Counted from the first letter of the stretch, positions 1-7,646 are shown. The stretch: DNA of 15,673 nucleotides from Thermomicrobiales bacterium (GCA_030446955.1 JAUJMG010000062.1:1-15673), one strand, 5' to 3'. Numbers and translations are program-made. Notes: generated by a model not told the origin, from the letters alone.

Positions 1-1479
1 GCCTTCCAGGAGGCCAAGCAGGGCGGCACGCTGAACCTCGGCTTCGGTCTTGGTCAGATCCCGACGCTGGACCCCGCCCAGGTGACCCTCGGCATCGTCG
101 CCGGTGAACTGGTAGCCAATCTCTTCTCCGGTCTGGTCCAGTTCGATGAGCAATTAGGCCTGATTCCGGACCTGGCGGAGACCTGGGAGGTCACGCCGGA
201 CGGCCTCCAGTACACCTTCCACCTGCGGCAAGGGCTCACGTTCCACAACGGCGACCCGTTGACCGCCGACGACGTTATCTACACCTACGAGCGCACCACC
301 AATCCCGACTTCGCCTCGTCCCAAGCGAACAAGCTTGCCTTGATCACGGAAATCACCGCGCCGGATCCGCAAACCGTGCTGATCAATCAGAGCGCCCCGT
401 ATGCGCCATTTCTGGCGACGGCCTGCAGCCGAGGGCCGGGTCGGGCCCTCATCCCGGTCCCGAGGCGAGCAGTCGAGGAGTTGGGTGATCAGCAATTCGG
501 CATCACCCCGGTTGGCTCGGGGCCGTTCAAGATCGTTCCAGAGACCGCCGAGGTCGGCCGTGGCTTCGAGATGGTTGCCTTCGAGGGCTGGTACGGCGGC
601 CGGCCCTTGCTGGACAAGGTCATTGTCCGGCTCATCGCCGAAGAGTCGAGCCGGATCAGTGCCTTGGAGGCGGGGGATGTCGACATGCTCGACATCGCGC
701 CGCCGATCGGAATCGAGCAACTGAAGGAGAACGGCGACATCGTCCTCGTCGAGGCCGCGGGAACGAACTGGTATGGGTTGACGATGAACCAGGAGCGTCC
801 CCCCTGGGATAAGCTTGAGGCCCGGATGGCCGTGGCCAAGGCGATCAATCGCCAGGAGTTCATCGACAAGGCGCTCTTCGGCCTGGCGGTGCCGAGCGTC
901 GGCCCGCTGGCGCCTGCCTTCGGCTGGGTTTACCGGCCACCGGCGGAAGTCGATGATCCGCAAGCGTTCAACCTTGATGAGGCCAAGACGCTGGCGGAGC
1001 AGGCGGGGCTAAGCGGGCTCAAGCCGATCCTCATCGCGGGTTCAGATGACCCACGACCCGCCCAAGTGGTACGCGGCATCCTCTCCGAGATCGGGCTGGA
1101 CGTGCAGATCGAGCAGGCGCAGACCGCCGCCTATGTCGAGCGGCGAACTGCTGGCGACTACGACATGACCTTCCTGGGCAGCGTCGTCGATGCCGACCCG
1201 GACGACGGGGTCTGGAACTACTTTCACTCGGAAGGTCCGTCCACCTCTAACGGCTACAGCAACCCGAAGGCGGACGAATTGGTCGACGGTCAGCGCCGGA
1301 CGGCCGACCAAGCGGAACGCCAGCGGCTTCTCCACGAGTTGCAGACCCTGGTGGCAAGCGATGCCGTCTACGCCTTCCTGTACCACGAGCCGGATCGGAC
1401 GGCGTTCTACGACTACGTGAAGGGCTACGTGCCGATCCCGGAGCAACGCTATTTGGAGAAGGTCTGGCTCGACAAGTAG
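1..1479 (+). CDS. ABC transporter substrate-binding protein, family 5 (5' end missing)
   Basis: This is the extracytoplasmic solute-binding component of a peptide/nickel-type ABC importer (SBP_bac_5; DppA/OppA fold). Reading frame 1 is open from the first base, so 492 residues are visible and the signal peptide or lipobox lies outside the window. The first visible residues, KQGGTLNLGFG, match the mature N-terminus usual in this family. The family signature FHNGDPLTADDVIYTYER lies near residues 81-98. The middle (LEAGDVDMLDIAPP) and the C-terminal lobe, with its ADPDDGVWNYFHSEG segment, also fit. Length is close to the usual 500-600 aa once the leader is added. The ligand cannot be told from sequence; oligopeptides are the default, but sugars and nickel are also bound by relatives. 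No permease or ATPase gene follows; a hairpin terminator does. The rest of the transporter is therefore upstream or elsewhere. Confidence 0.93.
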   Translation, partial: AFQEAKQGGTLNLGFGLGQIPTLDPAQVTLGIVAGELVANLFSGLVQFDEQLGLIPDLAETWEVTPDGLQYTFHLRQGLTFHNGDPLTADDVIYTYERTTNPDFASSQANKLALITEITAPDPQTVLINQSAPYAPFLATACSRGPGRALIPVPRRAVEELGDQQFGITPVGSGPFKIVPETAEVGRGFEMVAFEGWYGGRPLLDKVIVRLIAEESSRISALEAGDVDMLDIAPPIGIEQLKENGDIVLVEAAGTNWYGLTMNQERPPWDKLEARMAVAKAINRQEFIDKALFGLAVPSVGPLAPAFGWVYRPPAEVDDPQAFNLDEAKTLAEQAGLSGLKPILIAGSDDPRPAQVVRGILSEIGLDVQIEQAQTAAYVERRTAGDYDMTFLGSVVDADPDDGVWNYFHSEGPSTSNGYSNPKADELVDGQRRTADQAERQRLLHELQTLVASDAVYAFLYHEPDRTAFYDYVKGYVPIPEQRYLEKVWLDK

Positions 1480-1490
1480 CCAGGGAGCAC

Positions 1491-1528
1491 GAGAGAGGGT
1501 GGCTCAGGCGTTCCGGCCACTCTCTCTC
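1491..1528 (+). terminator. Stem-loop terminator after the solute-binding protein gene
   Basis: A 13-bp stem with one G.T pair (1491-1503 GAGAGAGGGTGGC with 1516-1528) encloses a 12-nt loop, starting 11 nt after the TAG stop. No U-tract follows, so it is only terminator-like, but its strength and position fit the end of the transcript. It also separates this gene from the convergent acetyltransferase gene ending at 1613. Confidence 0.6.
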
Positions 1529-1612
1529 CTTGCCACACCCTTGCCCGGTTTGCTCACCGCGTGGGCGGTGGACTGGCCGCCGCAGGGACTGCTGGTCACG
1601 AAGCGAAGAACC

Positions 1613-2938
1613 TCATTGCACGGGCCAGACGTGGGAAGGCTGCTTGGGGAAAAGGGCATTGAGGAGGACGCGCGCCTCCCCGGTGTTCACCCGGCAGTCG
1701 GCGAAGGCGTGCTCTAGCTCCGAGAGGGAGCGGTAGCCAAAGAGAATCTGCAGGAATGCCAGGTCTGGGAACGAAGCGCCACCCCTGTCATCGTCGGGCG
1801 GTTTCCAAGCTTCCGTGCTAGCTAAGCGCCCATCCCTAAAGGAGAGGCGGAGGCCGCCTCCATAGAAGCCAAGCAGGAGGTCGCCGGAGTGGCTCGCCGC
1901 CACCGACGCGGCGAGCCGCGCCTCAAGAACGGGCGCCAGGTGGCGCAGGAATCTCGGAAGGTCCGGCACTCGCAGATACCATGCGTAGGGGGGGTGGCTT
2001 CGCGGTAGCCGGTCCGGAATGGCGCGGTAAACTGGGTGCTCGGTGCCGAGACTAAACGTGAATCCTTCGAAGCGACGGGAGCCAGGCTGCTCCTGATAGG
2101 TTTCCCCAGTCGTCCGCAGATAGCGCAGCACCGATGGCGTGGCCGCGAGCCAGGAGGCCCCGGGCTCCATCTCAAAGGCTTCGACGAAGAGCCTCGTCGA
2201 CCACAACTCCCCAGGATGGATAACATAACCTGCGGGCCTGCCATCCGCCCGCTCGACGATCCGGAGTGCGGACCGGTATCGCTCCTCGTGACGCCCCTCC
2301 AGCTCGTAGCGCCAGAGCGACCCATCGCGGACGGCGCTGACGAGCGAGCGGGATCGAGCCTGCTCATCGAGTGAGGCGATGAACGGAATATCGGCGACCG
2401 TCGACGGTCGCACGCGGAATCCTTCCACGCTGTCAGTGGCGAGGTCGGGCACATGGGGAAGATAGCCCGTGCGGCCGGCCCCATGGTCCAGCGCCATCTC
2501 ATATCCGAACCGGCGGTAGTAGTGGGGGATGCCGGTGATGGCCTGGACCAACTCTTCGCGTTCGGAGCTCCACCGATGAGCGACCGCCATCTGGCGGCGA
2601 ACCAACCCCCTCCGCCGGTGATCGGGGCGGGTGCCGACGAGTTCGATGCGGCCGACCCCGAAGGGGAGGCCGCCGTAGGACCAGGTCTGAGAGATCAGGT
2701 TCAGGGACGAGACAATGGCGCCGGTCCGGCTGTCCTCAACAATCGTGAAGTCGCCAACGTCGAAGGTCGGGTGAGCGCCGCTCGTCAGGTCCCGTACCCA
2801 AGCGGTGATGAAGGGGTTAGGACCCTCATCTCCTGATTCGCGATGGATGTCGGCATTGAATGCGACCAGGGCCTCGGTGTCGGCCGCGGTCGCGCGTCGG
2901 AGCACGAGACCGTCGCCTAAGTCCTCAATAAGCTCCAC
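1613..2938 (-). CDS. GNAT acetyltransferase, Eis-like, with long C-terminal domain
   Basis: A predicted 441-aa acetyl-CoA-dependent N-acetyltransferase. The N-terminal GNAT domain (about residues 10-150) shows the acetyl-CoA loop IELVGTRPDHRRRGLVRRQM (98-117) and the second motif IPHYYRRFGYEMAL (137-150). A second GNAT-like half and a C-terminal region (YAWYLRVPDLPRFL, LQILFGYRSLSEL, ALFPKQPSHVWPV at the end) resemble the two-GNAT plus SCP2-like layout of Eis-type enzymes. The start is GTG, with GAGG five bases or so upstream; no better ATG exists. Eis enzymes acetylate amines such as aminoglycosides, but substrate ranges are broad, so none is assigned. It stands alone, convergent with the solute-binding gene. 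Acetyltransferase fold is high confidence; substrate unknown. Confidence 0.88.
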   Translation of the reverse strand: MELIEDLGDGLVLRRATAADTEALVAFNADIHRESGDEGPNPFITAWVRDLTSGAHPTFDVGDFTIVEDSRTGAIVSSLNLISQTWSYGGLPFGVGRIELVGTRPDHRRRGLVRRQMAVAHRWSSEREELVQAITGIPHYYRRFGYEMALDHGAGRTGYLPHVPDLATDSVEGFRVRPSTVADIPFIASLDEQARSRSLVSAVRDGSLWRYELEGRHEERYRSALRIVERADGRPAGYVIHPGELWSTRLFVEAFEMEPGASWLAATPSVLRYLRTTGETYQEQPGSRRFEGFTFSLGTEHPVYRAIPDRLPRSHPPYAWYLRVPDLPRFLRHLAPVLEARLAASVAASHSGDLLLGFYGGGLRLSFRDGRLASTEAWKPPDDDRGGASFPDLAFLQILFGYRSLSELEHAFADCRVNTGEARVLLNALFPKQPSHVWPVQ

Positions 2939-3463
2939 TGCCGCCTCACCATCTAGGGCCCGTCACCACGAACGCCCAGATGGCGGGCTTCGTGACGGTG
3001 GGTCGCGAGGAAGAGGGCCTGATTATAGACAGCCTCGGGGGCTTGGGCAGATGGTGGAGAAACCAGGGGGTATGGTCAAGCAACGCTACGTCGAGCAGCA
3101 TCGGAGCATCGAAGGACTCCATTCCTGGTGGTTCATCAGGTGCTTGCTGCGGGACGCAACGGCGCGCTTGCCCGACGACGGACGGGCAAGACGAGCCTTA
3201 AGCCAGGACGTCGTAGTCCAACAGGTCCGGAGTGCCTCACCCGAAGCAAATGCTGTAACGGCTCGGACTTCCGGTGCACCTGTCATAGTGCTACGAGAAC
3301 ACGAGATTGCCAGGCGACTCGAACCTAAGCCGACGAAACTGGGGCAGATCGCTCATGGCTCGTCACAAGCTCTGCGCCTCCGTATAGAGCATTGATGTTG
3401 TCGGGCGCAACTCCTGCGTAATGGGGGGGATTCACTGGGAGGTGAGGAGAGACCTGCCTCGTC
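2939..3463. other. Intergenic gap, no recognised gene
   Basis: This 525-bp stretch lies between two minus-strand acetyltransferase genes. The longest plausible open frame (plus strand, ATG at 3072 to 3395, 107 aa) has no recognisable motif and only a run of G before the ATG, so it is not called. A short hairpin at 3167-3190 is listed separately. The stretch must hold the promoter of the 1613-2938 gene, but no clear -35/-10 pair could be picked. Confidence 0.5.
3167..3190. repeat. Perfect 8-bp stem-loop in intergenic gap
   Basis: CTTGCCCG (3167-3174) and CGGGCAAG (3183-3190) are perfect inverted repeats around an 8-nt loop. It is not next to a gene end and lacks a U-run on either side, so it could be a relic or a chance structure. 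Confidence 0.4.
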
Positions 3464-4021
3464 TCACCAGAGGTCGTCGTCGAAGTAGATGGGGCTGCCC
3501 TCGAAGGTCGGGCGGCCGCGCCGGCCCTTCTCGGAGAAGAAATCCATCATCGTGAGCTCCTGGCTCGGATACGGGGTGGACCTCGGGCCACCGAGCAGCT
3601 CTGTTCGCTCCATCGGGATCCAGCCGCTTGCTGCGTAGAAGGCACGGCGGTTCGGCGGGCACATGAACAGGCCGATGTCGGCGTCGCTGCGTCGGATGTG
3701 CTCGGTCGCGGCGTCCACCAGCCGCCGGCCGTGCCCTTGGCGGCGGAACGCTGGAACTGTGAGCACCCCGCTCAACCCGTACGTCGTGTATGCCTCCCCG
3801 GCGTGCTCCAAAACCTTCCAGACGACGCCGACGTGGCTGACAACCAGCCCGTCGTCGACGAGTAGGAAGTGGGTGGGGTGGTGGTGCGGGTGGTTGATCC
3901 AGTCCCGCTGTCGGTGAGGTCCAGTGAAGCTCGACGGCCATTGAATACGCTGGCACGCCAGGATCTGGCGTCTGAGATCGGCGGGCAACACCTCGCCCGG
4001 GCACACCACCAGTTCCGCCAC
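3464..4021 (-). CDS. GNAT family N-acetyltransferase
   Basis: A single-domain predicted acetyltransferase of 185 aa. The frame is open back to a GTG at 4081. A very strong Shine-Dalgarno (AAAGGAGG) lies inside that extension, 7 nt before the GTG at 4021, so translation is taken to start there with MAELVVCPGE. The acetyl-CoA motif is SGVLTVPAFRRQGHGRRL (about 84-101), with the RxxGxG loop at 93-98. The later FYAASGWIP (128-136) is the usual fourth-strand motif. A histidine run (HPHHH near 44-48) sits in the acceptor-side loop. The substrate cannot be assigned. A palindrome just upstream suggests its own regulation. It is unlike the other acetyltransferase here beyond the shared fold. Confidence 0.88.
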   Translation of the reverse strand: MAELVVCPGEVLPADLRRQILACQRIQWPSSFTGPHRQRDWINHPHHHPTHFLLVDDGLVVSHVGVVWKVLEHAGEAYTTYGLSGVLTVPAFRRQGHGRRLVDAATEHIRRSDADIGLFMCPPNRRAFYAASGWIPMERTELLGGPRSTPYPSQELTMMDFFSEKGRRGRPTFEGSPIYFDDDLW

Positions 4022-4041
4022 GGTCACACCTCCTTTGAATG

Positions 4042-4060
4042 CAGACACGCCAGGTGTCTG
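4042..4060 (-). promoter_or_regulatory. Candidate operator: perfect dyad upstream of the acetyltransferase
   Basis: CAGACAC (4042-4048) and GTGTCTG (4054-4060) form perfect 7-bp half-sites around a 5-bp spacer. The dyad lies about 21-39 nt upstream of the GTG start and just upstream of its Shine-Dalgarno. Size and symmetry fit a dimeric repressor site, or a small hairpin in the leader RNA. No cognate regulator is next door. Confidence 0.4.
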
Positions 4061-4268
4061 TAGATGTTGTATCGCTACCACGCTCTTTATGAGGAAGGGC
4101 GACTCGTTAGGATCCGGCAGCGGGTAATAGCCGCAGGAGGTGGTGGCTGGTCGCTCATCGCAATTGGGTCATGATTCTCCCGACCGATGGATCCTGTGTT
4201 TGGGCCGTGCCTCACGTATCGTCGGCGGCTCTGAGACCAATGCCACGTGCAGCTGAGGGCTGGCGGAT

Positions 4269-4793
4269 ATGACGCAAGTCCAAGGGGAGCAAAATCGTCA
4301 GGACGCGGGCGCCCAGATGGAGCGGCGGCAGGTCTTCGTCGTCAATAGCTCACCCGAGTTCCTTGACCTCATGCGCGATTAGCTCCAGGACGAGCACTAC
4401 AACGTGATGACCACAAACCACGTCCCCCGCACCTTCGACCAGGTCAAAGTGCTCCAGTCGGGCGTGCTCGTGATCGACGTGGCGGTGGGTGAGCGCGCCG
4501 GCTGGGACCTGCTGGATCGGCTGCATGCGAAGGCATCCACAAACAACATTCCAGTGCTCGTGATCTCGACCGATCCCCGGCTGCTGGAGCGGGCACGGAC
4601 GGCGGCCAGACGGCACGGTCGCAGTGCCTTTCTAACCAAGCCGTTCGACCTTGAGGCGAGGCTCGGTGTGATCCAGGAGTTGATCGGCCCAGCCTGTCCC
4701 AGTGCCCTTCCTCGCCGCCGCGCTCCCATACGTCCACCCGAGCAGGCGGTTGGTCAACCCTGCGATCGACCTGCTCGCTGCGGGCGATCATAA
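4269..4793 (+). pseudogene. Response-regulator receiver gene interrupted by in-frame TAG
   Basis: From ATG 4269 the frame encodes a single receiver (CheY-like) domain, but codon 38 (4380-4382) is TAG. Reading across it, RQVFVVNSSPEFLDLMRD, stop, LQDEHYNV restores a normal beta1-alpha1-beta2 segment, so one base change from a Leu codon (for example TTG) would explain the stop. Downstream are the phospho-acceptor strand VLVIDVAV (Asp70), the switch Ser100 in VIST, and the conserved Lys124 in FLTKPF. The acidic pair normally after beta1 is replaced by NSS, so even the intact form is atypical for Mg binding. Without readthrough only 37 residues are made. Restart at ATG 4404 would give a 129-aa piece lacking beta1/alpha1. 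No histidine kinase or output domain is present. The tail after about residue 140 is Pro/Arg-rich and may be non-native. A sequencing error is the alternative. Confidence 0.65.
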
Positions 4794-5638
4794 CCACGGT
4801 CGCGGCGCCAATCAGGGTCCCACACTCCAACAACCATACCCGCTCTAAGCCATCCACGCCGGCGACGGGAGCCAGGCGCCTTTGCCGCGGTGGTGCCTGA
4901 CCCGTATCACAGTGAGCAGCGTCTTGAGTTCGTGCCACCGAAGTTCTGGGCGGTCCGCCGCTGAGACATCGCTCGGGATGGGGCGCCTCAACGTCATCCT
5001 GATCTGCCCGTGGCTGGGAGAGCATCCTCGATTCCCATGTGATGTCTCACCTCATCGGCGGAGGCGCGGTGTCGGGCCAGGCGCATCAAGGCGCTCCTGC
5101 TTTACCTCACCGCCGTCATCGGTGTCTGGCTCAACGAGCGCCGCACGCTCGCTGAGATGTCGCGGTTTGACGTCGCCGCCACCGAGGCGCCATCGTCGCG
5201 CGAGTGCTGAGTGACAGCACCACCGGTTACCTCGCTGGTGTTATCCCCTGGTGGCGCTGTTCGTGGCGCACCGGTGCATCATGCCCTTGCGCCAGTTCCC
5301 AAGCGTCGCCCTCCCCGTCGAACATTCCCGGCACATCCTTGTGATCCACGGGCAATTGCTCGAACGCGAATAGCAGCGCTCCAGGCTCACGCATGGGGAC
5401 CTGTGCCGGCTGCTGCCGCAGCGCGGCAATGGCAACCTGAGCGAGGCCTAGTTCGTTGTCTTCCGGCAGAGCGGACAGAGCTGGATCGTTCGTCACCGTG
5501 AACAGAGTGATCCGCAAACGGCCCTGGTGCGCGACATCCTTGCCCGGGCCTCCGGACGGCCTTGAGCCCTGGCGCGGGTCTTGCTCCAAAGAACGGTAGT
5601 GCCGACGACCGGCATGAACTATGGGAGAGGAGCGAGTC
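4794..5638. other. Gene-poor stretch with possible coding debris
   Basis: No complete gene is recognised over 845 bp. Two fragments look more like protein than chance. First, plus-strand frame 5043-5210 contains a hydrophobic piece, ALLLYLTAVIGVWLNERR, followed by TLAEMSRFD, and ends at TGA with no in-frame start. Second, a minus-strand frame ending at 5227 contains NELGLAQVAIAALRQQ and ALLFAFEQLPVDHK, with roughly 70% G/C at third positions. Neither could be tied to a family. Together with the broken receiver gene just upstream, they suggest decayed genes. Confidence 0.4.
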
Positions 5639-5676
5639 ATGTCCTTGAATCCGGTCACATGCGGCAACTGCGGCAC
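5227..5676 (-). CDS. Possible hypothetical protein or gene remnant
   Basis: An open frame of up to 149 codons on the minus strand. The C-terminal two thirds (LALQ-poor, acidic and Gln-rich, including LRQQPAQVPMREPG and MFDGEGDAWELAQG) has G-rich first positions and GC-rich third positions as in real genes here. The N-terminal part overlaps the start of the zinc-ribbon gene antisense and looks non-coding. No Shine-Dalgarno supports any of the ATG or GTG candidates. No family is recognised. It may be the tail of a decayed gene or chance. Confidence 0.2.
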   Translation of the reverse strand: MPQLPHVTGFKDMTRSSPIVHAGRRHYRSLEQDPRQGSRPSGGPGKDVAHQGRLRITLFTVTNDPALSALPEDNELGLAQVAIAALRQQPAQVPMREPGALLFAFEQLPVDHKDVPGMFDGEGDAWELAQGHDAPVRHEQRHQGITPAR

Positions 5677-5881
5677 CGAGAACTCGCCCGATCAGGATGT
5701 GTGCATCAATTGTGAGCTTCCGTTGACCCGTTCGGGGGCTGAAGCGCAGCACGAGAATCTTGAGGCGCAAGATCAAGACGGGTTGCTCGGCGCGGGTGGG
5801 ACGGCTGGCATGGGCGCTCAGCCGACGGCGCCAGGCCTGGGCCTCGGCACGGCCGATGGAGGGATTCTGCCGCCTCGTTGA
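5639..5881 (+). CDS. Small zinc-ribbon protein
   Basis: An 80-aa protein beginning MSLNPVTCGNCGTENSP. The start at 5639 is chosen over the in-frame ATG at 5621 because a GGGAGAGGAG Shine-Dalgarno lies between them at the right distance. Cys8-x2-Cys11 and Cys22-x2-Cys25 form a classic rubredoxin-knuckle zinc ribbon. The remaining 50 residues are Gly/Ala/Gln-rich and probably disordered, with no membrane segment. Such ribbons often sit at the N-terminus of longer proteins (forkhead-associated, kinase or membrane proteins), so this may be the truncated head of one. The neighbouring region is gene-poor and gives no functional clue. Confidence 0.6.
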   Translation: MSLNPVTCGNCGTENSPDQDVCINCELPLTRSGAEAQHENLEAQDQDGLLGAGGTAGMGAQPTAPGLGLGTADGGILPPR

Positions 5882-6667
5882 TCCGAAGGATGTCGCCGCT
5901 CGTTACCGATCCTCAGCCAAGAAAGCACATCTGCATCGCATGAGTCGCGTCGCCCTCAGGACGCGTAGGCGCCACCGATCACGGGGGTTCAACGTTGGCC
6001 ATCGATGGGTGCGCCTGTTGTCGGTCGCCCCGTCCATGGATTCTGCCATCGACATGAATAGCAGCCGTGAGCGGTAATGGGCTGCGGGTAGAAAACCGCC
6101 ACACCGGGTCGTGCTGTCACCGATTGAAGCCGGAGCCTGAGGGGTCCTTGGTGGCCAGTGCAGCGTTACCGGTAATCCCCCGGGGAAGTGCGACGCCCAC
6201 AGATAGATCGACCATCGGACAGATAGATCGACCATCGGAACGAGGCCGGAGGCAGTCTCTCCGGCCTAACGTCCACGACCGGGCCTGATCTGGATCGGCG
6301 TGGTCCCGCTACGCGCGGTGGCCCGACATCTATCGTGTCAGCGAATGTGCATGAGGCAAACGCGCCTCCAGTGATGGGCGAACAAAACCATGTCATGCAG
6401 AAATGGACCTGGCGGACGCAGCAGGGACAGCGGCGACCGAGAGCTTATCGAGAGCTTGAAGGACCAAACCGTCCTGCTGCGCCGCCCTTTCAGGTGGAGT
6501 CAGACTTGCCACCCCGATCTACCGCGATCCGTCGCTGTCCCCAAGGCGCTGGCACACCTCCTGCACACGTGCCGTAGATCGCATTGGACTTAGGCAACGC
6601 TACCGAGGTAGTCGATCTGAGGATTCGAGATACGGGTGCGGTCACGCAGTATGGAGACCGACCGACC
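5882..6667. other. Gene-poor stretch with a tandem repeat
   Basis: No gene is recognised across 786 bp. It contains a 2 x 20 bp tandem repeat (6200-6239). A short frame at 6435-6491 reads DRELIESLKDQTVLLRR, a heptad-like pattern seen at the C-termini of some DNA-binding proteins, but it has no credible start and stops at 6593. The far end should hold the cyanophycinase promoter; no convincing -35/-10 pair was found. An in-frame TTG at 6584 exists but lacks a ribosome site. Confidence 0.5.
6200..6239. repeat. Two perfect 20-bp tandem copies
   Basis: The unit CAGATAGATCGACCATCGGA occurs twice back to back without mismatch (6200-6219, 6220-6239). The unit itself contains two overlapping GATAGATCGA-type steps. 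A direct repeat of about two helical turns could be a regulator-binding pair or slippage product. It lies about 430 bp upstream of the cyanophycinase start. Confidence 0.85.
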
Positions 6668-7549
6668 ATGACCGAAGAGATTGAGACTCCCGAGATGTCG
6701 GCACCGGTTGCTTCCGCACCGGTGCGCCGAGTCTGTCAGGGACCGGTGATGCCGATCGGCGGCGCTGAGGACAAGGACGGCGACGGTGACGAGGCTATTT
6801 TGCAGCGATTCGTCGAGCTGGCCGGCGGCAAACAGGCCCGAATCGTCGTGATCCCGACGGCTTCTGAGACTCCAGATGAGATGGGGCAGCAGTACGTCGA
6901 GGTCTTCGGCACCCTGGGCGCGAAGACCGTAGAAGTGCTGGAGATCCGGGAGCGCCAGGACGCTAATGCCGGCCCGGCGCTCGAAGTGCTAAGCCGGGCC
7001 AGCGGTATCTTCATCACAGGTGGAGCCCAGTCTCGGCTCGTCGCGTTCCTTGCCGGAACGGAGGCGATGGAGTGCATCCGGGGGCGCAACGCTGAGGGGG
7101 TGGTTACGGCAGGCACCAGCGCCGGGGCGTCGATCCTCGCCAGCCACCTCATGCTTGGTGGGACTGGCTTGGTCGGCAACAGCGGCGACGCAGCAGCTCG
7201 AAAGGGTATGGTCGAGCTGGCGGCCGGCTTCGGGCTTCTGCAGGACATCATCGTCGACCAGCACTTCAGTCAGCGGGGGCGGATGGGGCGGCTGCTCTCC
7301 GTCTACGCCGCTAATCCGGGTCTGTTGAGCATCGGACTGGACGAGGACACGGCGGTGGTGATCGACCGGGAAGGGACCCTTGAGGTCCTTGGCAGTGGGA
7401 TGGTCACGATCATCGATGGACGGAATGCGAGGTCAGACTACTTCGAGCGCGAGGTGGGCGAGGTGCTGACAGTCGTCGATTCCCACCTCTTCGTCCTTGG
7501 CCCCGGGCGCCGCTTCGACCTCGACACTCGCCGTCCCATGATGGATTAG
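6668..7549 (+). CDS. cphB: Cyanophycinase
   Basis: A predicted 293-aa cytoplasmic serine exopeptidase (peptidase S51) that cuts cyanophycin, the Asp-Arg storage polymer, into beta-Asp-Arg dipeptides. ATG 6668 is chosen for a GGAG about 10 nt upstream; a TTG at 6584 would add 28 residues without a ribosome site. Family landmarks are MPIGGAEDK (28-36), FITGGAQSRL (115-124), the nucleophile elbow GTSAGA with Ser151, DQHFSQRGRMGRLL with His199, and GLDEDTA with Glu226. Ser/His/Glu match the known catalytic triad. The residue before Gln121 is Ala where Asn or Asp is usual (GGNQ/GGDQ), which may alter the binding pocket. Length matches the family. No cphA or isoaspartyl dipeptidase lies nearby; the gene is monocistronic, so the polymer may be made from elsewhere in the genome or scavenged. 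Confidence 0.9.
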   Translation: MTEEIETPEMSAPVASAPVRRVCQGPVMPIGGAEDKDGDGDEAILQRFVELAGGKQARIVVIPTASETPDEMGQQYVEVFGTLGAKTVEVLEIRERQDANAGPALEVLSRASGIFITGGAQSRLVAFLAGTEAMECIRGRNAEGVVTAGTSAGASILASHLMLGGTGLVGNSGDAAARKGMVELAAGFGLLQDIIVDQHFSQRGRMGRLLSVYAANPGLLSIGLDEDTAVVIDREGTLEVLGSGMVTIIDGRNARSDYFEREVGEVLTVVDSHLFVLGPGRRFDLDTRRPMMD

Positions 7550-7556
7550 TGGATCG

Positions 7557-7598
7557 GTCACGCCTCATTCGCCGAGCCCCATCCTCGGCAGGGGTGAC
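7557..7598 (+). terminator. Stem-loop after cyanophycinase
   Basis: Seven bases after the TAG stop, GCCGAG (7571-7576) pairs with CTCGGC (7584-7589) around a 7-nt loop. An outer GTCAC/GTGAC pair (7557-7561 with 7594-7598) extends the structure imperfectly. There is no U-tract. Position suggests a transcription end or mRNA 3' stabiliser. Confidence 0.4.
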
Positions 7599-7626
7599 GC
7601 ACCCTTTGCCCGGTTGCCGGCCACGA

Positions 7627-7646
7627 GGGCGAGGCAAGCCTCGCCC
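7627..7646. repeat. REP-like palindrome
   Basis: GGGCGAGGC (7627-7635) and GCCTCGCCC (7638-7646) are perfect 9-bp arms around AA, followed by CCTAC. It resembles short GC-rich dispersed palindromes found between genes in many high-GC bacteria. Only one copy was noticed in this window, so dispersal is inferred. Confidence 0.55.

Noticed and set aside
154..963. Minus-strand 269-aa open frame inside the solute-binding gene
   Set aside because: High-GC antisense frame opposite a clear SBP family 5 gene; Arg/Asp/Gly-rich with no motif.
3072..3395. Plus-strand 107-aa open frame in the gap between the acetyltransferases
   Set aside because: No motif, only a G-run before the ATG, and no family resemblance.
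4022..4081. 20-residue extension of the second acetyltransferase to GTG 4081
   Set aside because: The strong AAAGGAGG Shine-Dalgarno lies inside this extension and points to GTG 4021.
4380..4382. In-frame stop as a possible selenocysteine codon, given selC in the window
   Set aside because: The stop is TAG, not TGA, so selenocysteine cannot explain it.
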